Below, piece after piece: positions 16,018 to 25,218 of a stretch of 64,000 nt of DNA. The notes beneath the pieces are model-generated. The model did not search any database, was not told where the DNA came from, and was given only the letters and a program-made list of their open reading frames with translations. The position numbers were made by a program, and so were the translations under genes. The stretch's first letter is position 1. Every line of letters starts with the position of its first letter. Source of the DNA: Planomonospora sp. ID82291 (GTDB lineage: Bacteria > Actinomycetota > Actinomycetes > Streptosporangiales > Streptosporangiaceae); contig NZ_JABTEX010000001.1 in assembly GCF_015711645.1 (NCBI RefSeq), positions 1,798,001-1,862,000 on the forward strand, read 5' to 3'.

Positions 16018-18296
16018 CCGACTTCCCGACCACGACCAACGGCCACCCCCCGACCGACCCGACCGCCCCCCTGGAGCTGACCGTGCTGCCGGTCCGTCCG
16101 CCGGTCGGACCGGACGGCGACGGCCCCGGCGCCGACGTGGTGCCCATCACCACCGCCCGCGACCGCCGCCACCCCTACCCGCCCACCATGACCACCCCGA
16201 CCGCCCTGACCGGTCCGGCGGACGGGCCGGTTCTGGAGGGCGACATCATCCGGGTGGACGCCCCCGGCGAGCCGGAGCGCGACTGGCTGGCCGATCTGGC
16301 GGAGAAGGCCAAGACCCGCCGCCGGATCGTGCCGCTGTGGCTGCGCTCGCGTAACGAGGCCATCGCCACCCTCAAATGGGTCTCCGCCCATTACGCCTAC
16401 GTGGCCAGCTACCAGATCACCCGCTCCCCGCTGTACGCCGGGCGCCTTCTGGCCCGCTCCCCGCGCGGTCTGGTCCGCCTAGTCGGCGGCATGGTCCGCT
16501 GGACCTTCGATCTGGAGGGCGAGCCCGTCCGCCGCGCCGCGGTGGAAAAGACCGACCCCGAGCAGTACCTGAAGCTGTCGCGCCAGCGCGACGCCCGCGT
16601 GCGGCTGCGGGTGTGGGTCTCCGGGATCGCGCTGGTCACGCTGCTGATCGCGTCCCTCCTGATGACCGCCGCGCCCACCGCGGCCCAGTGGGCGGCGCTC
16701 GCGCTGGCTCTGGCCGCCCTGGGCATCCTGGGCCGCCCGGCCGACAAGCCGCTGATCGACCGCGCGGTACTGCCCACGGTGCGCGAGAAGCTCACCAGCG
16801 ACATCGTGGTCCGGGCGCTGGGCGCGCTCGGCATCGCCGCCATCAACCAGGCCATCGCCAAGGACCCGCGCGACGGCATCAAGTTCGTCAACCCCATCCA
16901 CCGCGACGGCCCCGGCTGGCGCGCCGATATCGACCTGCCGTACGGCGTGACCGTCGCCGAGGTGATGGAAAAGCGCGACAAGCTCGCCTCCGGTCTGCGC
17001 CGCCCGCTGGGCTGCGTCTGGCCCGAGGTGGTGCCCGAGGAGCACACCGGCCGCATGCTGCTGTGGGTCGGTGACCAGGACATGAACAAGGCCAAGCAGC
17101 CCGCTTGGCCGCTGCTCAGGTCCGGGCAGGTGGACCTGTTCACGCCCACCGCGTTCGCCACCGACCAGCGGGGCCGCTGGAGCGCGCTGACGCTGATGTT
17201 CGTCTCGGTCGTCATCGGCTCCATCCCGCGCATGGGCAAGACGTTCCTGCTGCGCCTGCTGGCCCTGATCTTCGCGATGGACCCGCGCTCGGCGCTGTAC
17301 CTGTTCGACCTGAAGGGCACTGGCGACCTGTCGCCGCTGGAGTGCGTGGCCCATCGCTACCGCGCCGGCGAGGAAGACGAGGACATCACCTACGCCCTGG
17401 CCGCCATGCGCGGGCTTAAAGACGAGCTGCGCCGCCGGGCCAAGGTGATCCGGGACCTGCCCAAGGACATCTGCCCGGAGAACAAGGTCACCCCCGCCCT
17501 GGCTGGCAACAAGAGTCTGGGGCTGCACCCCATCGGCATCTTCGTGGACGAGTGCCAGGTGTGGTTCGAGCACCCCAAGCACGGCGAGGAGTTCGAGGCC
17601 ATCTGCACCGACCTGGTCAAGCGCGGCCCCGCGCTGGGGATGGTGCTGGTGGTGGCCACCCAGCGCCCGGACGCCAAGTCGCTGCCCACCGGGATCTCCG
17701 CCAACGCGGTGATCCGGCTGTGCCTAAAGGTCATGGGCCACACCGAAAACGACATGGTGCTCGGGACGTCCGCGCACAAGAACGGCATCCGGGCCACCAT
17801 GTTCTCCTTCACCGACAAGGGCATCTGCTACTTCGCCGGCGAGGGCGACAACCCCAAGATCGTGCGGTCGGTCTACATCGACGCCCCGACCGCCGAGAAG
17901 ATCGCACTGCGCGCCCGCGCCCTGCGTCAGCAGGCCGGCACCCTGTCCGGGCACGCCCTGGGCGAGGCCCCGTCCGTCGAGACCGGCCCGGCGTTCAACC
18001 TGCTGGCCGACATCGCCGCCGTGGTGCACGAGCCCAAGTGCTGGAGCGAGACCGTGGTGGCCCGCCTGGCCGAGCTGCGCCCGGAGGTCTACGGCCCCTG
18101 GATGGAGCTGGAGGGCGACGCCCGCGCCGGGCAGCTCACCACCGCTCTGAAGCCGTACGGCATCCGCACGGGCCAGGTGTGGGGCACCCCCGAGGGGGGC
18201 GGCAAGGGCGCCAACCGGCGCGGCATCGTCCGCGACGACATCACCACAGCCATCACCGAGCGTGACGGAAAGAAGGGGTCCGGGACCGGAGCCTGA
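16014..18296 (+). CDS. traB: TraB/FtsK-like conjugative DNA translocase
   Basis: This 760-aa protein has membrane helices near residues 200-245 and a RecA-like motor. Walker A is SIPRMGKTF with Lys409, and Walker B is GIFVDECQ with Asp512-Glu513. The QRPDAKSLPTGI segment follows. AICE TraB proteins form a hexameric pore at the hyphal tip and move double-stranded element DNA into the recipient. They read short repeated octamers at the clt locus through a C-terminal winged-helix domain. The last 100 residues here have the size for that domain. The octamer array at 7456-7719 is a candidate partner. Confidence 0.92.
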   Translation: MTDFPTTTNGHPPTDPTAPLELTVLPVRPPVGPDGDGPGADVVPITTARDRRHPYPPTMTTPTALTGPADGPVLEGDIIRVDAPGEPERDWLADLAEKAKTRRRIVPLWLRSRNEAIATLKWVSAHYAYVASYQITRSPLYAGRLLARSPRGLVRLVGGMVRWTFDLEGEPVRRAAVEKTDPEQYLKLSRQRDARVRLRVWVSGIALVTLLIASLLMTAAPTAAQWAALALALAALGILGRPADKPLIDRAVLPTVREKLTSDIVVRALGALGIAAINQAIAKDPRDGIKFVNPIHRDGPGWRADIDLPYGVTVAEVMEKRDKLASGLRRPLGCVWPEVVPEEHTGRMLLWVGDQDMNKAKQPAWPLLRSGQVDLFTPTAFATDQRGRWSALTLMFVSVVIGSIPRMGKTFLLRLLALIFAMDPRSALYLFDLKGTGDLSPLECVAHRYRAGEEDEDITYALAAMRGLKDELRRRAKVIRDLPKDICPENKVTPALAGNKSLGLHPIGIFVDECQVWFEHPKHGEEFEAICTDLVKRGPALGMVLVVATQRPDAKSLPTGISANAVIRLCLKVMGHTENDMVLGTSAHKNGIRATMFSFTDKGICYFAGEGDNPKIVRSVYIDAPTAEKIALRARALRQQAGTLSGHALGEAPSVETGPAFNLLADIAAVVHEPKCWSETVVARLAELRPEVYGPWMELEGDARAGQLTTALKPYGIRTGQVWGTPEGGGKGANRRGIVRDDITTAITERDGKKGSGTGA

Positions 18297-18309
18297 CCCG
18301 CCGAAGGGC

Positions 18310-18396
18310 GCTAGGTCTAGCAGGCGACCCCGCTAGACCTAGCACCCCCGCTAGCACCCCATTTCTGGATCTACCAGGGGCCTAGTGCGCTAGCGC
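18310..18396. promoter_or_regulatory. CTAG-rich inverted-repeat region
   Basis: The 140-bp gap after traB holds a perfect 12-bp inverted repeat (GCTAGGTCTAGC at 18310-18321 and GCTAGACCTAGC at 18332-18343). A further GCTAGC follows, then the palindrome GCGCTAGCGC at 18387-18396. CTAG occurs seven times here although it is rare in GC-rich DNA. It could be an operator, a terminator for the traB message, or an origin element for the Prim-Pol replication genes downstream. Confidence 0.6.
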
Positions 18397-18436
18397 CCTA
18401 CCTGCGACAACCTCGGAAACGGCCCTGGAGGCCCTC

Positions 18437-18655
18437 ATGGCATCCGCCATCATCCTGCTAGTCCTCTGCCTACTGATCGTCACACTCTGCTACATCGCCC
18501 GGTGCCTGATCTCCCCGTGGGGCATCTGCCGCCGGTGCGCCCCGGGCGGCAAGAACCGCACCTGCCGCGCCTGCTCCGGCACCGGGATGCGCCCCCGCAT
18601 CGGCTGGCAGCTCTACACCCACTTCCGCCGCCTCCACCGCGACGGCACCCGATGA
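18437..18655 (+). CDS. Small membrane protein with DnaJ-like Cys motif
   Basis: The 72-aa protein begins with one membrane helix (about residues 4-23). A compact cytoplasmic end contains CRRC and CRACSGTGM, the latter like one zinc-binding repeat of DnaJ. It is the first gene after the CTAG region and overlaps the next start by ATGA. Function unknown. Confidence 0.55.
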   Translation: MASAIILLVLCLLIVTLCYIARCLISPWGICRRCAPGGKNRTCRACSGTGMRPRIGWQLYTHFRRLHRDGTR

Positions 18656-19497
18656 CCGCCATGACCACGGCGCCCGCCGCTCCCACCGCATCCGGCGCCG
18701 CCCTGGAAACCTTCAGCTACGGCGGAGGCTGGCAGTCCACCGCCGCCCTCGTGCTCGCCGCCCGCGGAGAGCTGCCGTTCCGCATCTTCCTGTTCGCCAA
18801 CGTCGGCGACGACTCCGAACACCCCGCCACCCTGCGCTACATCGCCGAGCACGCCGCGCCGTTCGCCGCCGCCCACGGCATCGCCCTGCACCAGCTCGCC
18901 CGCACCCGCCGCGACGGCTCCACCGAAACCCTCTACGGTCGGCTGACCAAGCCCGGGTCCCGCTCCCTGCCGATCCCGGTCCGCATGTCCAATGGCGCCC
19001 CTGGCACCCGCTCTTGTACCGCGGACTTCAAGATCCGGGTCATCGGCCGATGGCTCAAGGCCCACGGCGCCACCGCAGACAACCCGGCCACGGTCGGTAT
19101 CGGCATCAGCGTGGACGAGATCGAACGCGCCAACAACCGGCGCTGCGAACCGCACGAGCGCATCGTCTACCCCCTGCTGGACCTGGGCATCCGGCGCGCC
19201 GACTGCCCGCGCATCATCCGCTCCGCCGACCTGCCCGTCCCGCCGAAGTCCTCGTGCTGGTTCTGCCCCTTCCACCGGCTGACCACCTGGGCGGAGATGC
19301 GCCGCAGCGAACCGGAGCTGTTCGAGCGCGCCTGCGCGCTGGAAGCCACGCTCAACGCCCGCCGGTCCGACCTCGGCAAGGACCCGGTGTGGCTCACCCG
19401 CCACGCGGCCCCGCTCGCCGACGTGGTGTCCACCGATGACGTGCTGCCGCTGGACTTCGGCGACGGCACCTGTGACTCCGGCTGGTGCTTCACATGA
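18652..19497 (+). CDS. PAPS-reductase-like (PP-loop) protein
   Basis: A 281-aa protein has a PP-loop variant near residue 24 (SYGGGWQSTAAL). A segment GTRSCTADFKIRVIGRWL near residue 120 recalls the substrate site of PAPS/adenylyl-sulfate reductases. A Cys pair CWFC near residue 203 may bind zinc. The family uses ATP or adenylyl-sulfur chemistry; members also act in DNA sulfur modification (DndC) and tRNA thiolation. There is no sulfate assimilation gene nearby. The gene stands directly before a DNA methyltransferase, which favours a role in nucleic-acid modification. That is inference. Confidence 0.7.
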   Translation: MTAMTTAPAAPTASGAALETFSYGGGWQSTAALVLAARGELPFRIFLFANVGDDSEHPATLRYIAEHAAPFAAAHGIALHQLARTRRDGSTETLYGRLTKPGSRSLPIPVRMSNGAPGTRSCTADFKIRVIGRWLKAHGATADNPATVGIGISVDEIERANNRRCEPHERIVYPLLDLGIRRADCPRIIRSADLPVPPKSSCWFCPFHRLTTWAEMRRSEPELFERACALEATLNARRSDLGKDPVWLTRHAAPLADVVSTDDVLPLDFGDGTCDSGWCFT

Positions 19498-19540
19498 CCG
19501 GCCGCCCCACTCCCGCCCCCGCTTCCCGACAGGAGACCTC

Positions 19541-21094
19541 GTGCTGACCGTCATGGACTGGTTCTGCGGAGCCGGAGGCTCGTCCCAGGGCGCGCACGCC
19601 GTGCCCGGTGTGACCGTGACCCGCGCCGCCAACCACTGGGAGATGGCCATCGCCTCCCACGCCGCCAACTTCCCCGCCACCGACCACTACCAGGGCGACA
19701 TCCGCACCGCCCCCGTGCACCGCTGGCCCGTCGCCGACCTCTTCTGGGCCTCCCCCGAGTGCCCGAAGTGGAGCCGCGCCCGCGGCAAGCGCCGCGACTT
19801 CCACAACACCCGCCAGGGCTCCCTGTTCGAGGTGCCCGGCACCGCCCGGTCCGCCGAGGACGAGCGCTCTCGCGCCCTCATGGAGGAGGTCCCGCTCTAC
19901 CTGGAGGGCGTGGCCGCGCGCGGCGGGCGGGTGCTGGCCGGCGTGGTCGAGAACGTCATCGACTGCCGCGCCTGGGACGCCTGGAACACCTGGATCGGCC
20001 GTATCCACGCCCTGGGCTACCGCACGCGGATCATCGCCCTGAACAGCATGCACGCCCGCCCGGTCCGCACCCCGGCCGCCCCGCAGTCCCGGGACCGGCT
20101 GTACGTCGCCTACTGGCACGAGTCGATCGGCAGGACCCCGGACTGGGACAAGTGGCTCCGCCCCAAGGCGTGGTGCCCGTCCTGCGGCCAGCGCATCGAC
20201 GCCGTCCAGGTGTTCAAGGACCCGCGCCGGGACATGGGCCGCTACCGCCAGCAGTACCTCTACCGCTGCCCGCACACCGCCTGCCGGGGCGCGGTGGTCG
20301 AACCCGAGGTGCTCCCGGCCGCCGCCGCGATCGACTGGAGTCTTCCCGGCACCCGGATCGGCGACCGGGACGAGCCGCTCGCCGACGCGACGATGGAGCG
20401 CATCCGCGCCGGGATCGCCCGCTACTGGGGGCCCATCCTGGCCCCGGCCGGCGGTACCTGGCGCGACCAGGCCAGCCCGATCAACGCGCCGATGCCCACC
20501 CGCACCACCCGCGAGAACGACGGTCTGGCCGTTCCGCCGCTGCTGGTCCCGGTCGAAGGCCGCGACGGCAAGACCGCAAGCCCGGCCGCGCTGCCGCTGC
20601 GCACCCAGACCACCCGCAATGAGACCGGTCTGGCCTTCCCCGACGCGGCGGGGGCGTTCATCGCGGAGTTGCGGGGCGGGGGTTCGGTGGCGCGGCCGGT
20701 GGCCGACGCGCTGGCCACGGTGACCGCCTCCGGCAACCACCACGGCCTGGTCACGGCGCCCGACGAGTCGGGCGCGCTGCTGGTGCCGTACTACGGCACC
20801 AGCACCGCCTGCCCCGCCGCTCAGCCGGTGGGCGCGCTGACCACCCGCGACCGCTACGGCCTGGCCCACCCCGGCGACGCGGAAGCGATCGACCTGGACG
20901 ACGTGCGGTTCCGGATGCTGGAACCCGCCGAGATCGGCCGCGCCATGGCCTTCGGCGACGGCTACCGGGTGCTGGGCAACAAGCGGCAGCGGGTGCGCCA
21001 GTACGGCAACGCCGTCACCCCGCCCGTGGCCGAGGTCCTCATCTCCGCCCTGGTCGAAGCCATCACCGGCACCGACCTGGAGGTGGCCGCATGA
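19541..21094 (+). CDS. C5-cytosine DNA methyltransferase with zinc-ribbon insert
   Basis: This 517-aa protein has the C5-methyltransferase motifs in order: I (FCGAGGSSQG), IV (SPECPKWS, with the catalytic Cys in place of the usual PCQ), VI (VENVIDC), VIII (QSRDRLYVAYW) and X (YGNAVTPPVAE). The target-recognition part contains a CPSC...CPHTAC zinc ribbon near residues 212-250. The GTG at 19541 follows AGGAGA and is chosen over upstream ATGs without a site. No restriction endonuclease is encoded beside it, so it probably protects or marks the element, perhaps against host restriction after transfer. Confidence 0.85.
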   Translation: MLTVMDWFCGAGGSSQGAHAVPGVTVTRAANHWEMAIASHAANFPATDHYQGDIRTAPVHRWPVADLFWASPECPKWSRARGKRRDFHNTRQGSLFEVPGTARSAEDERSRALMEEVPLYLEGVAARGGRVLAGVVENVIDCRAWDAWNTWIGRIHALGYRTRIIALNSMHARPVRTPAAPQSRDRLYVAYWHESIGRTPDWDKWLRPKAWCPSCGQRIDAVQVFKDPRRDMGRYRQQYLYRCPHTACRGAVVEPEVLPAAAAIDWSLPGTRIGDRDEPLADATMERIRAGIARYWGPILAPAGGTWRDQASPINAPMPTRTTRENDGLAVPPLLVPVEGRDGKTASPAALPLRTQTTRNETGLAFPDAAGAFIAELRGGGSVARPVADALATVTASGNHHGLVTAPDESGALLVPYYGTSTACPAAQPVGALTTRDRYGLAHPGDAEAIDLDDVRFRMLEPAEIGRAMAFGDGYRVLGNKRQRVRQYGNAVTPPVAEVLISALVEAITGTDLEVAA

Positions 21095-21987
21095 ACGCCC
21101 CCGAGCTGCTCCGCTACGCCCTGGCCTGCGCCGCCCGCGGCTGGCACGTCTTCCCCGTCGCTCCCGGCGACAAGCGGCCCGTCAAGGGCTTCACCGACTG
21201 GGAGCGCCACGCCACCGCCGACCCCGCCCTCATCCGGCGCGTCTGGTCGCACACGCCGTTCAACATCGGCGTCGCCTGCGGCCCGTCCCGCCTGGTCGTG
21301 ATCGACCTGGACATGCCCAAGCCCGACCAGACGCCCCCGCCCGTGTGGGACCTGCCCGGCATCGTGGACGGTTCGGCCGTCTTCACCCACCTGTGCGAGC
21401 AGGCACGGCAGCCCCGGCCCGACCGCACGTTCACCGTGCTGACCCGCCGCCGCGGCGCGCACCTGTACTTCACCGCCCCGGTAGGGGTGCGGCTGCGCAA
21501 CACCAGCGGCACCCTGGGATGGCTGATCGACACCCGCGCCTGCGGCGGCTACGTCGTCGGCCCCGGCAGCCACGTCACCCTGCCCGACGGCACCGGCGCC
21601 TACTGCGTGCTGGACGCCTCAGAGCCCGCGCCGCTGCCCGAATGGCTGGTCGCCCGACTCGCCGTTCCCGACCCGCCCCCGCCGTCCGCCGCGCCGGTGC
21701 CCCTGCCGTACGACGGGCAGCGGCCCACCCGCTACGCCCTGGCCGCCCTGCACGGCGAGACCGAGCGCGTCCGCACCGCCGCGCCCGGCTCCCGCAACCA
21801 CACCCTGAACGCCGCCGCGTTCGCCCTCGGCCAGCTCGTCGGCGCCGGACTCCTGCCCCGCCCGCTCGCCGAAGACGCCCTCACCAGCGCGGGTCACGCC
21901 GCCGGGCTCCCGCCGCGCGAGGTGGCTGCGACCATCCGATCCGGCCTGGACGCCGGCCAGCGCCGCCCCCGGCAGGGCGCCGCATGA
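21091..21987 (+). CDS. Prim-Pol (bifunctional primase/polymerase) of the AICE
   Basis: A 298-aa archaeo-eukaryotic primase-type protein has the catalytic acids IDLD at residues 71-74 (Asp72, Asp74). It also has the RRGAHLYF strand, the third acid in LIDTRACGGYVV and the conserved GPGSHV turn. Prim-Pol proteins start AICE replication after excision. It is coupled to the methyltransferase and to the next gene by ATGA overlaps. A short alpha-helical C-terminal domain (about residues 215-298) is typical. Confidence 0.88.
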   Translation: MNAPELLRYALACAARGWHVFPVAPGDKRPVKGFTDWERHATADPALIRRVWSHTPFNIGVACGPSRLVVIDLDMPKPDQTPPPVWDLPGIVDGSAVFTHLCEQARQPRPDRTFTVLTRRRGAHLYFTAPVGVRLRNTSGTLGWLIDTRACGGYVVGPGSHVTLPDGTGAYCVLDASEPAPLPEWLVARLAVPDPPPPSAAPVPLPYDGQRPTRYALAALHGETERVRTAAPGSRNHTLNAAAFALGQLVGAGLLPRPLAEDALTSAGHAAGLPPREVAATIRSGLDAGQRRPRQGAA

Positions 21988-23507
21988 GCACCGACAACGC
22001 CGCGCCCTGGCCCGACGAGCAGCCCGCCGCGCCGCGCACCTGGGAGACCCCGGTGCCGCTCGGTGCCCGGCCCGCGCTGCCCGTCTTCCCCGCCCACGTC
22101 TTCCCGAGCTGGCTCGCCGACTTCGTGAACGCGCTGGCGGAGGAGACCCAGACCCCGCCGGACCTGCCCGGCTGCACCGCCCTGGCCGCCATCTCCACGG
22201 CCGCCGGCGGGCGCGCCCTGGTCACCGTCCGGGGCACCTGGTCCGAGCCGGTCAACATCTACACCGTGGTGGCCATGCCGCCCGGCTCCCGCAAGTCCCC
22301 GGTGTTCCGCGCGATCGTCTCCCCGCTGCTGGCCGCCGAGAAGATCCTTCAGGAGCAGGTCAAACCGCAGATCACCGAAGCGCGCATCGCGCAGAAGGTC
22401 GCCCAGGAAGCCGCGGAGAAGGCCACCCACAAGGCCACCACCGCCCGCGGGGAGGCCATGCCCGCCGCGCTGGCCGAAGCCCAAAGCGCCGCCCTGGCCG
22501 TGGACTCCATCACGGTGCCGGTAGAGCCCCGGCTGGTCTCCGACGACGCCACCCCGGAGACCGCCACGACCCTGCTCACCGAGCAGGGCGGGCGGCTCGC
22601 CGTGCTCAGCGCCGAGGGCGGCATCTTCGCCACCCTGGCCGGCCGCTACTCCGGCACCCCGAACCTGGACCTGTTCCTCAAAGGCCACGCCGGAGACCTG
22701 CTGATTGTGGACCGGCGCGACCGCCGCGAACGCGTCGACAACCCCGCCCTGACGCTCGGACTCGCCGTCCAACCCGAGATCATCACCGAGATCGCCAAGT
22801 CCCCGGGGTTCCGCGGCAAAGGGCTGCTGGGCCGCATCCTCTACAGCCTGCCCGCCTCCAACGTCGGATTCCGCACCATCGAACCGGACCCGATCCCGGA
22901 GCTGGTGACCGCGACCTACGCCACGAACCTGGAACGGCTCGTGCTGACCATGCACGGCTGGACCGACCCCGCCCGCCTGGTCCTGTCGCCGGAGGCCGCC
23001 GAGCTGTTCGCCGAGCAGCGCCGCCACACCGAACCCCGGTTGCGCCCGCACACCGGCGACCTGGGCCACATCGCCGACTGGGCCGCCAAGTTCGACGGCG
23101 CGGTTGCCCGGCTCGCCGGACTGCTGCACCTGGCCGGCCACATCGAAGACGGCTGGCGCCACCCCATCGACGGCGCCACCATGGCCGCCGCGATGGAGCT
23201 CGGCGAGTACTTCACCGCCCACGCGCTGGCCGCCTTCGACGCCATGGGCGCCGACCCCGAGCAGGAAGCCGCCCGCACCCTCCACGAATGGCTCACCCGC
23301 ACCCGACCCGAGCGATTCACGGTCCGGGAGGCATTCACCGCGCTCCCGCGGAGCCGCTTTCGCAAGGTCGCCGATCTGGAACCGGCCCTCGAACTGCTGG
23401 AGCAACTCGGCTGGATTCAGCGCGAGCCCGAACCACCCCGCACCGGTCCCGGCCGCCGACCTTCACCCCGCTACGCCGTCCACCCCGACCTGCACCGCCC
23501 CGCCTGA
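21984..23507 (+). CDS. DUF3987 replication-associated protein
   Basis: The 507-aa protein contains a P-loop-like MPPGSRKSPVFRAI near residue 97, an alpha-helical coiled region (about 115-175) and SAEGGIFATLAGRY near residue 210. The last 70 residues look like a winged helix. DUF3987 proteins accompany Prim-Pol in AICEs and are thought to be the helicase-like partner in replication. The signature lysine of a true Walker A is followed by Ser, as in the family. Confidence 0.8.
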   Translation: MSTDNAAPWPDEQPAAPRTWETPVPLGARPALPVFPAHVFPSWLADFVNALAEETQTPPDLPGCTALAAISTAAGGRALVTVRGTWSEPVNIYTVVAMPPGSRKSPVFRAIVSPLLAAEKILQEQVKPQITEARIAQKVAQEAAEKATHKATTARGEAMPAALAEAQSAALAVDSITVPVEPRLVSDDATPETATTLLTEQGGRLAVLSAEGGIFATLAGRYSGTPNLDLFLKGHAGDLLIVDRRDRRERVDNPALTLGLAVQPEIITEIAKSPGFRGKGLLGRILYSLPASNVGFRTIEPDPIPELVTATYATNLERLVLTMHGWTDPARLVLSPEAAELFAEQRRHTEPRLRPHTGDLGHIADWAAKFDGAVARLAGLLHLAGHIEDGWRHPIDGATMAAAMELGEYFTAHALAAFDAMGADPEQEAARTLHEWLTRTRPERFTVREAFTALPRSRFRKVADLEPALELLEQLGWIQREPEPPRTGPGRRPSPRYAVHPDLHRPA

Positions 23508-23530
23508 CCGCCGAAGAGGAGACAGCCACC

Positions 23531-23725
23531 ATGGCCACGGCCAAGCCGAGAGGAACGCTCACCCTCGCCGAACTCTGCGAGGAGCTCCAGATCTCCCGGT
23601 CCACCTTCTACGACTGGCGCGCGAAAGGGCGTGCCCCGCGCTGCCTGAAGCTCCCCAATGGGGACCTCCGCATCCGCCGCGCCGACTTCGAGCGGTGGCT
23701 TAACGCTCTGGAGGACGCCGCCTGA
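23531..23725 (+). CDS. xis: Excisionase (AlpA/MerR-type HTH)
   Basis: The 64-aa basic protein is a single helix-turn-helix of the excisionase type (LAELCEELQISRSTFYDWRA). It ends in TGATG overlapping the integrase start. Xis bends DNA at the attachment sites and turns the integrase towards excision. Confidence 0.88.
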   Translation: MATAKPRGTLTLAELCEELQISRSTFYDWRAKGRAPRCLKLPNGDLRIRRADFERWLNALEDAA

Positions 23726-25167
23726 TGAAGGACATCACCTACAACGTCCGCGTCTACAAGACCGAGGTCTACAAGGGCGCCAAGGTCACCACCTACTACG
23801 TCCGGTGGAAGACGGACAGCAAGCCGTGGAAGAAGGCGTTCCGGAACCGCGCGCAGAGCGAGACCTACCGGAGCGGTCTCGTCACCGCCGCGCGCACTGG
23901 GGAGGCTTTCAGCCTGGACACCGGCGAGCCCGTCTCATGGGGCCGCACGAGTCAGGCGGAAATGAACTGGTACGACTTCGCCTGCGCCTACGTGGACATG
24001 AAGTGGAAGGACGCATCCGCCAAGCACCGCGCCGGTATCGCCTACGCGCTGGCGCTGGCCACGCCCGCGATGCTGAACGGCACGACGGGCCCCTACAACG
24101 CCAAGGAGATCCGGACCGCGCTCCGCCGGTGGGGATTCAACACCAAGGAACGCAAGGACTGCCCGGAGCGGACGGCCGACGTCCTGGCGTGGGTGACGCG
24201 CAACAGCCTGCCGGTTTCCGCGCTCATGGCGCCCGCCACCGCGCGAGCACTGCTCAACGCCGCCACGTCCCGGCTCGACGGCAAGCGGGTCGCCGCGAGC
24301 ACCTCCCGCAAGCACCGGACCATCCTGTCCAACGCAATGGCCTACGCCGTGGAGATGAAGCTCCTGAGCAGGAATCCCATCCCCGACCTGAAGTGGAAGG
24401 CGACCAAGACCACCTCACAAGTGGACCGGCGATCCGTCGTCAACCCCGACCAGGCTCGCGCCCTGCTGCAAGCCGTACGGGAGCAGAAGCCGAGCGGCCC
24501 CCTGCTCATGCCGTTCTTCGCCGTCATCTACTTCGCCGGCCTGCGTCCTGAGGAGGCCGTCAACCTCCGTGAGAAGAACCTGACCCTGCCGGACGCTCCG
24601 GGCGTCTGGGGTGAGCTGTACTTCAGCAGAGCCACCCCGGACGCGGGCAGGGAGTGGACCGACACCGGTGAGCAGCGCGACGACCGCGGCCTGAAGCACC
24701 GTCCCGAGGGTGAGAGCCGCCCGGTCCCGTGCGCCCCCGAACTCGTGACCATCCTGGGTGAGCACCTCAAGACCTTCGGCGCCGGTCCGGACGGACGGAT
24801 CTTCTACGGCGCGCACGGCGGCGTGCTGGCCACCAGCACCATCCAACGCGTCTGGGACAAGGCACGCCGCGCCGCCCTCAGCCCGGAGGAGTACACCTCA
24901 CCGCTGGCCAAGCGCGTCTACGACCTCCGGCATGCGTGCCTGTCCACCTGGCTCAACGCGGGCGTCTCACCGAAGCAGGTGGCCGAGTGGGCGGGCAACA
25001 GCGTGGAAGTGCTCTTGCGCACCTACGCCAAGTGCCTCGTCGGTCAGGATGAGGTCTCCATGCGCCGGATCAGCGAAGTTCTGAGGCAGGAACCTTCGGC
25101 ACGCATTCGGCACGATCAACCGGAGTCAACGGACGACGGCCGGACACAGCCGGACACCGGCAACTGA
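23725..25167 (+). CDS. int: Tyrosine-recombinase integrase of the AICE
   Basis: The 480-aa protein has an arm-binding domain, a SAM-like core-binding domain (about 70-220) and a catalytic domain. Catalytic Arg274 is in FAGLRPEEAV, Arg402 in VYDLRHACLS, and the nucleophile is Tyr434 in LRTYAKC. The usual His of HxLR is Tyr here (YDLR), a change seen in some actinobacterial integrases. It should cut and rejoin in the tRNA anticodon-loop region shared by attL and attR. It lies 52 bp from attR, the usual arrangement. Confidence 0.93.
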   Translation: MKDITYNVRVYKTEVYKGAKVTTYYVRWKTDSKPWKKAFRNRAQSETYRSGLVTAARTGEAFSLDTGEPVSWGRTSQAEMNWYDFACAYVDMKWKDASAKHRAGIAYALALATPAMLNGTTGPYNAKEIRTALRRWGFNTKERKDCPERTADVLAWVTRNSLPVSALMAPATARALLNAATSRLDGKRVAASTSRKHRTILSNAMAYAVEMKLLSRNPIPDLKWKATKTTSQVDRRSVVNPDQARALLQAVREQKPSGPLLMPFFAVIYFAGLRPEEAVNLREKNLTLPDAPGVWGELYFSRATPDAGREWTDTGEQRDDRGLKHRPEGESRPVPCAPELVTILGEHLKTFGAGPDGRIFYGAHGGVLATSTIQRVWDKARRAALSPEEYTSPLAKRVYDLRHACLSTWLNAGVSPKQVAEWAGNSVEVLLRTYAKCLVGQDEVSMRRISEVLRQEPSARIRHDQPESTDDGRTQPDTGN

Positions 25168-25180
25168 TCCAGAACGCAAG

Positions 25181-25214
25181 AAAGCCCAGGTCATCGACTG
25201 ATGATCTGGGCTTT
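25181..25214 (+). terminator. Terminator of the AICE operon
   Basis: A 14-bp stem (25181-25194 against 25201-25214, with one G-T pair) and a 6-base loop is followed by TCATTTG. It lies 13 bases after the integrase stop. Because it stands between int and the tRNA it may end transcripts from both sides. Confidence 0.75.
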
Positions 25215-25218
25215 CATT

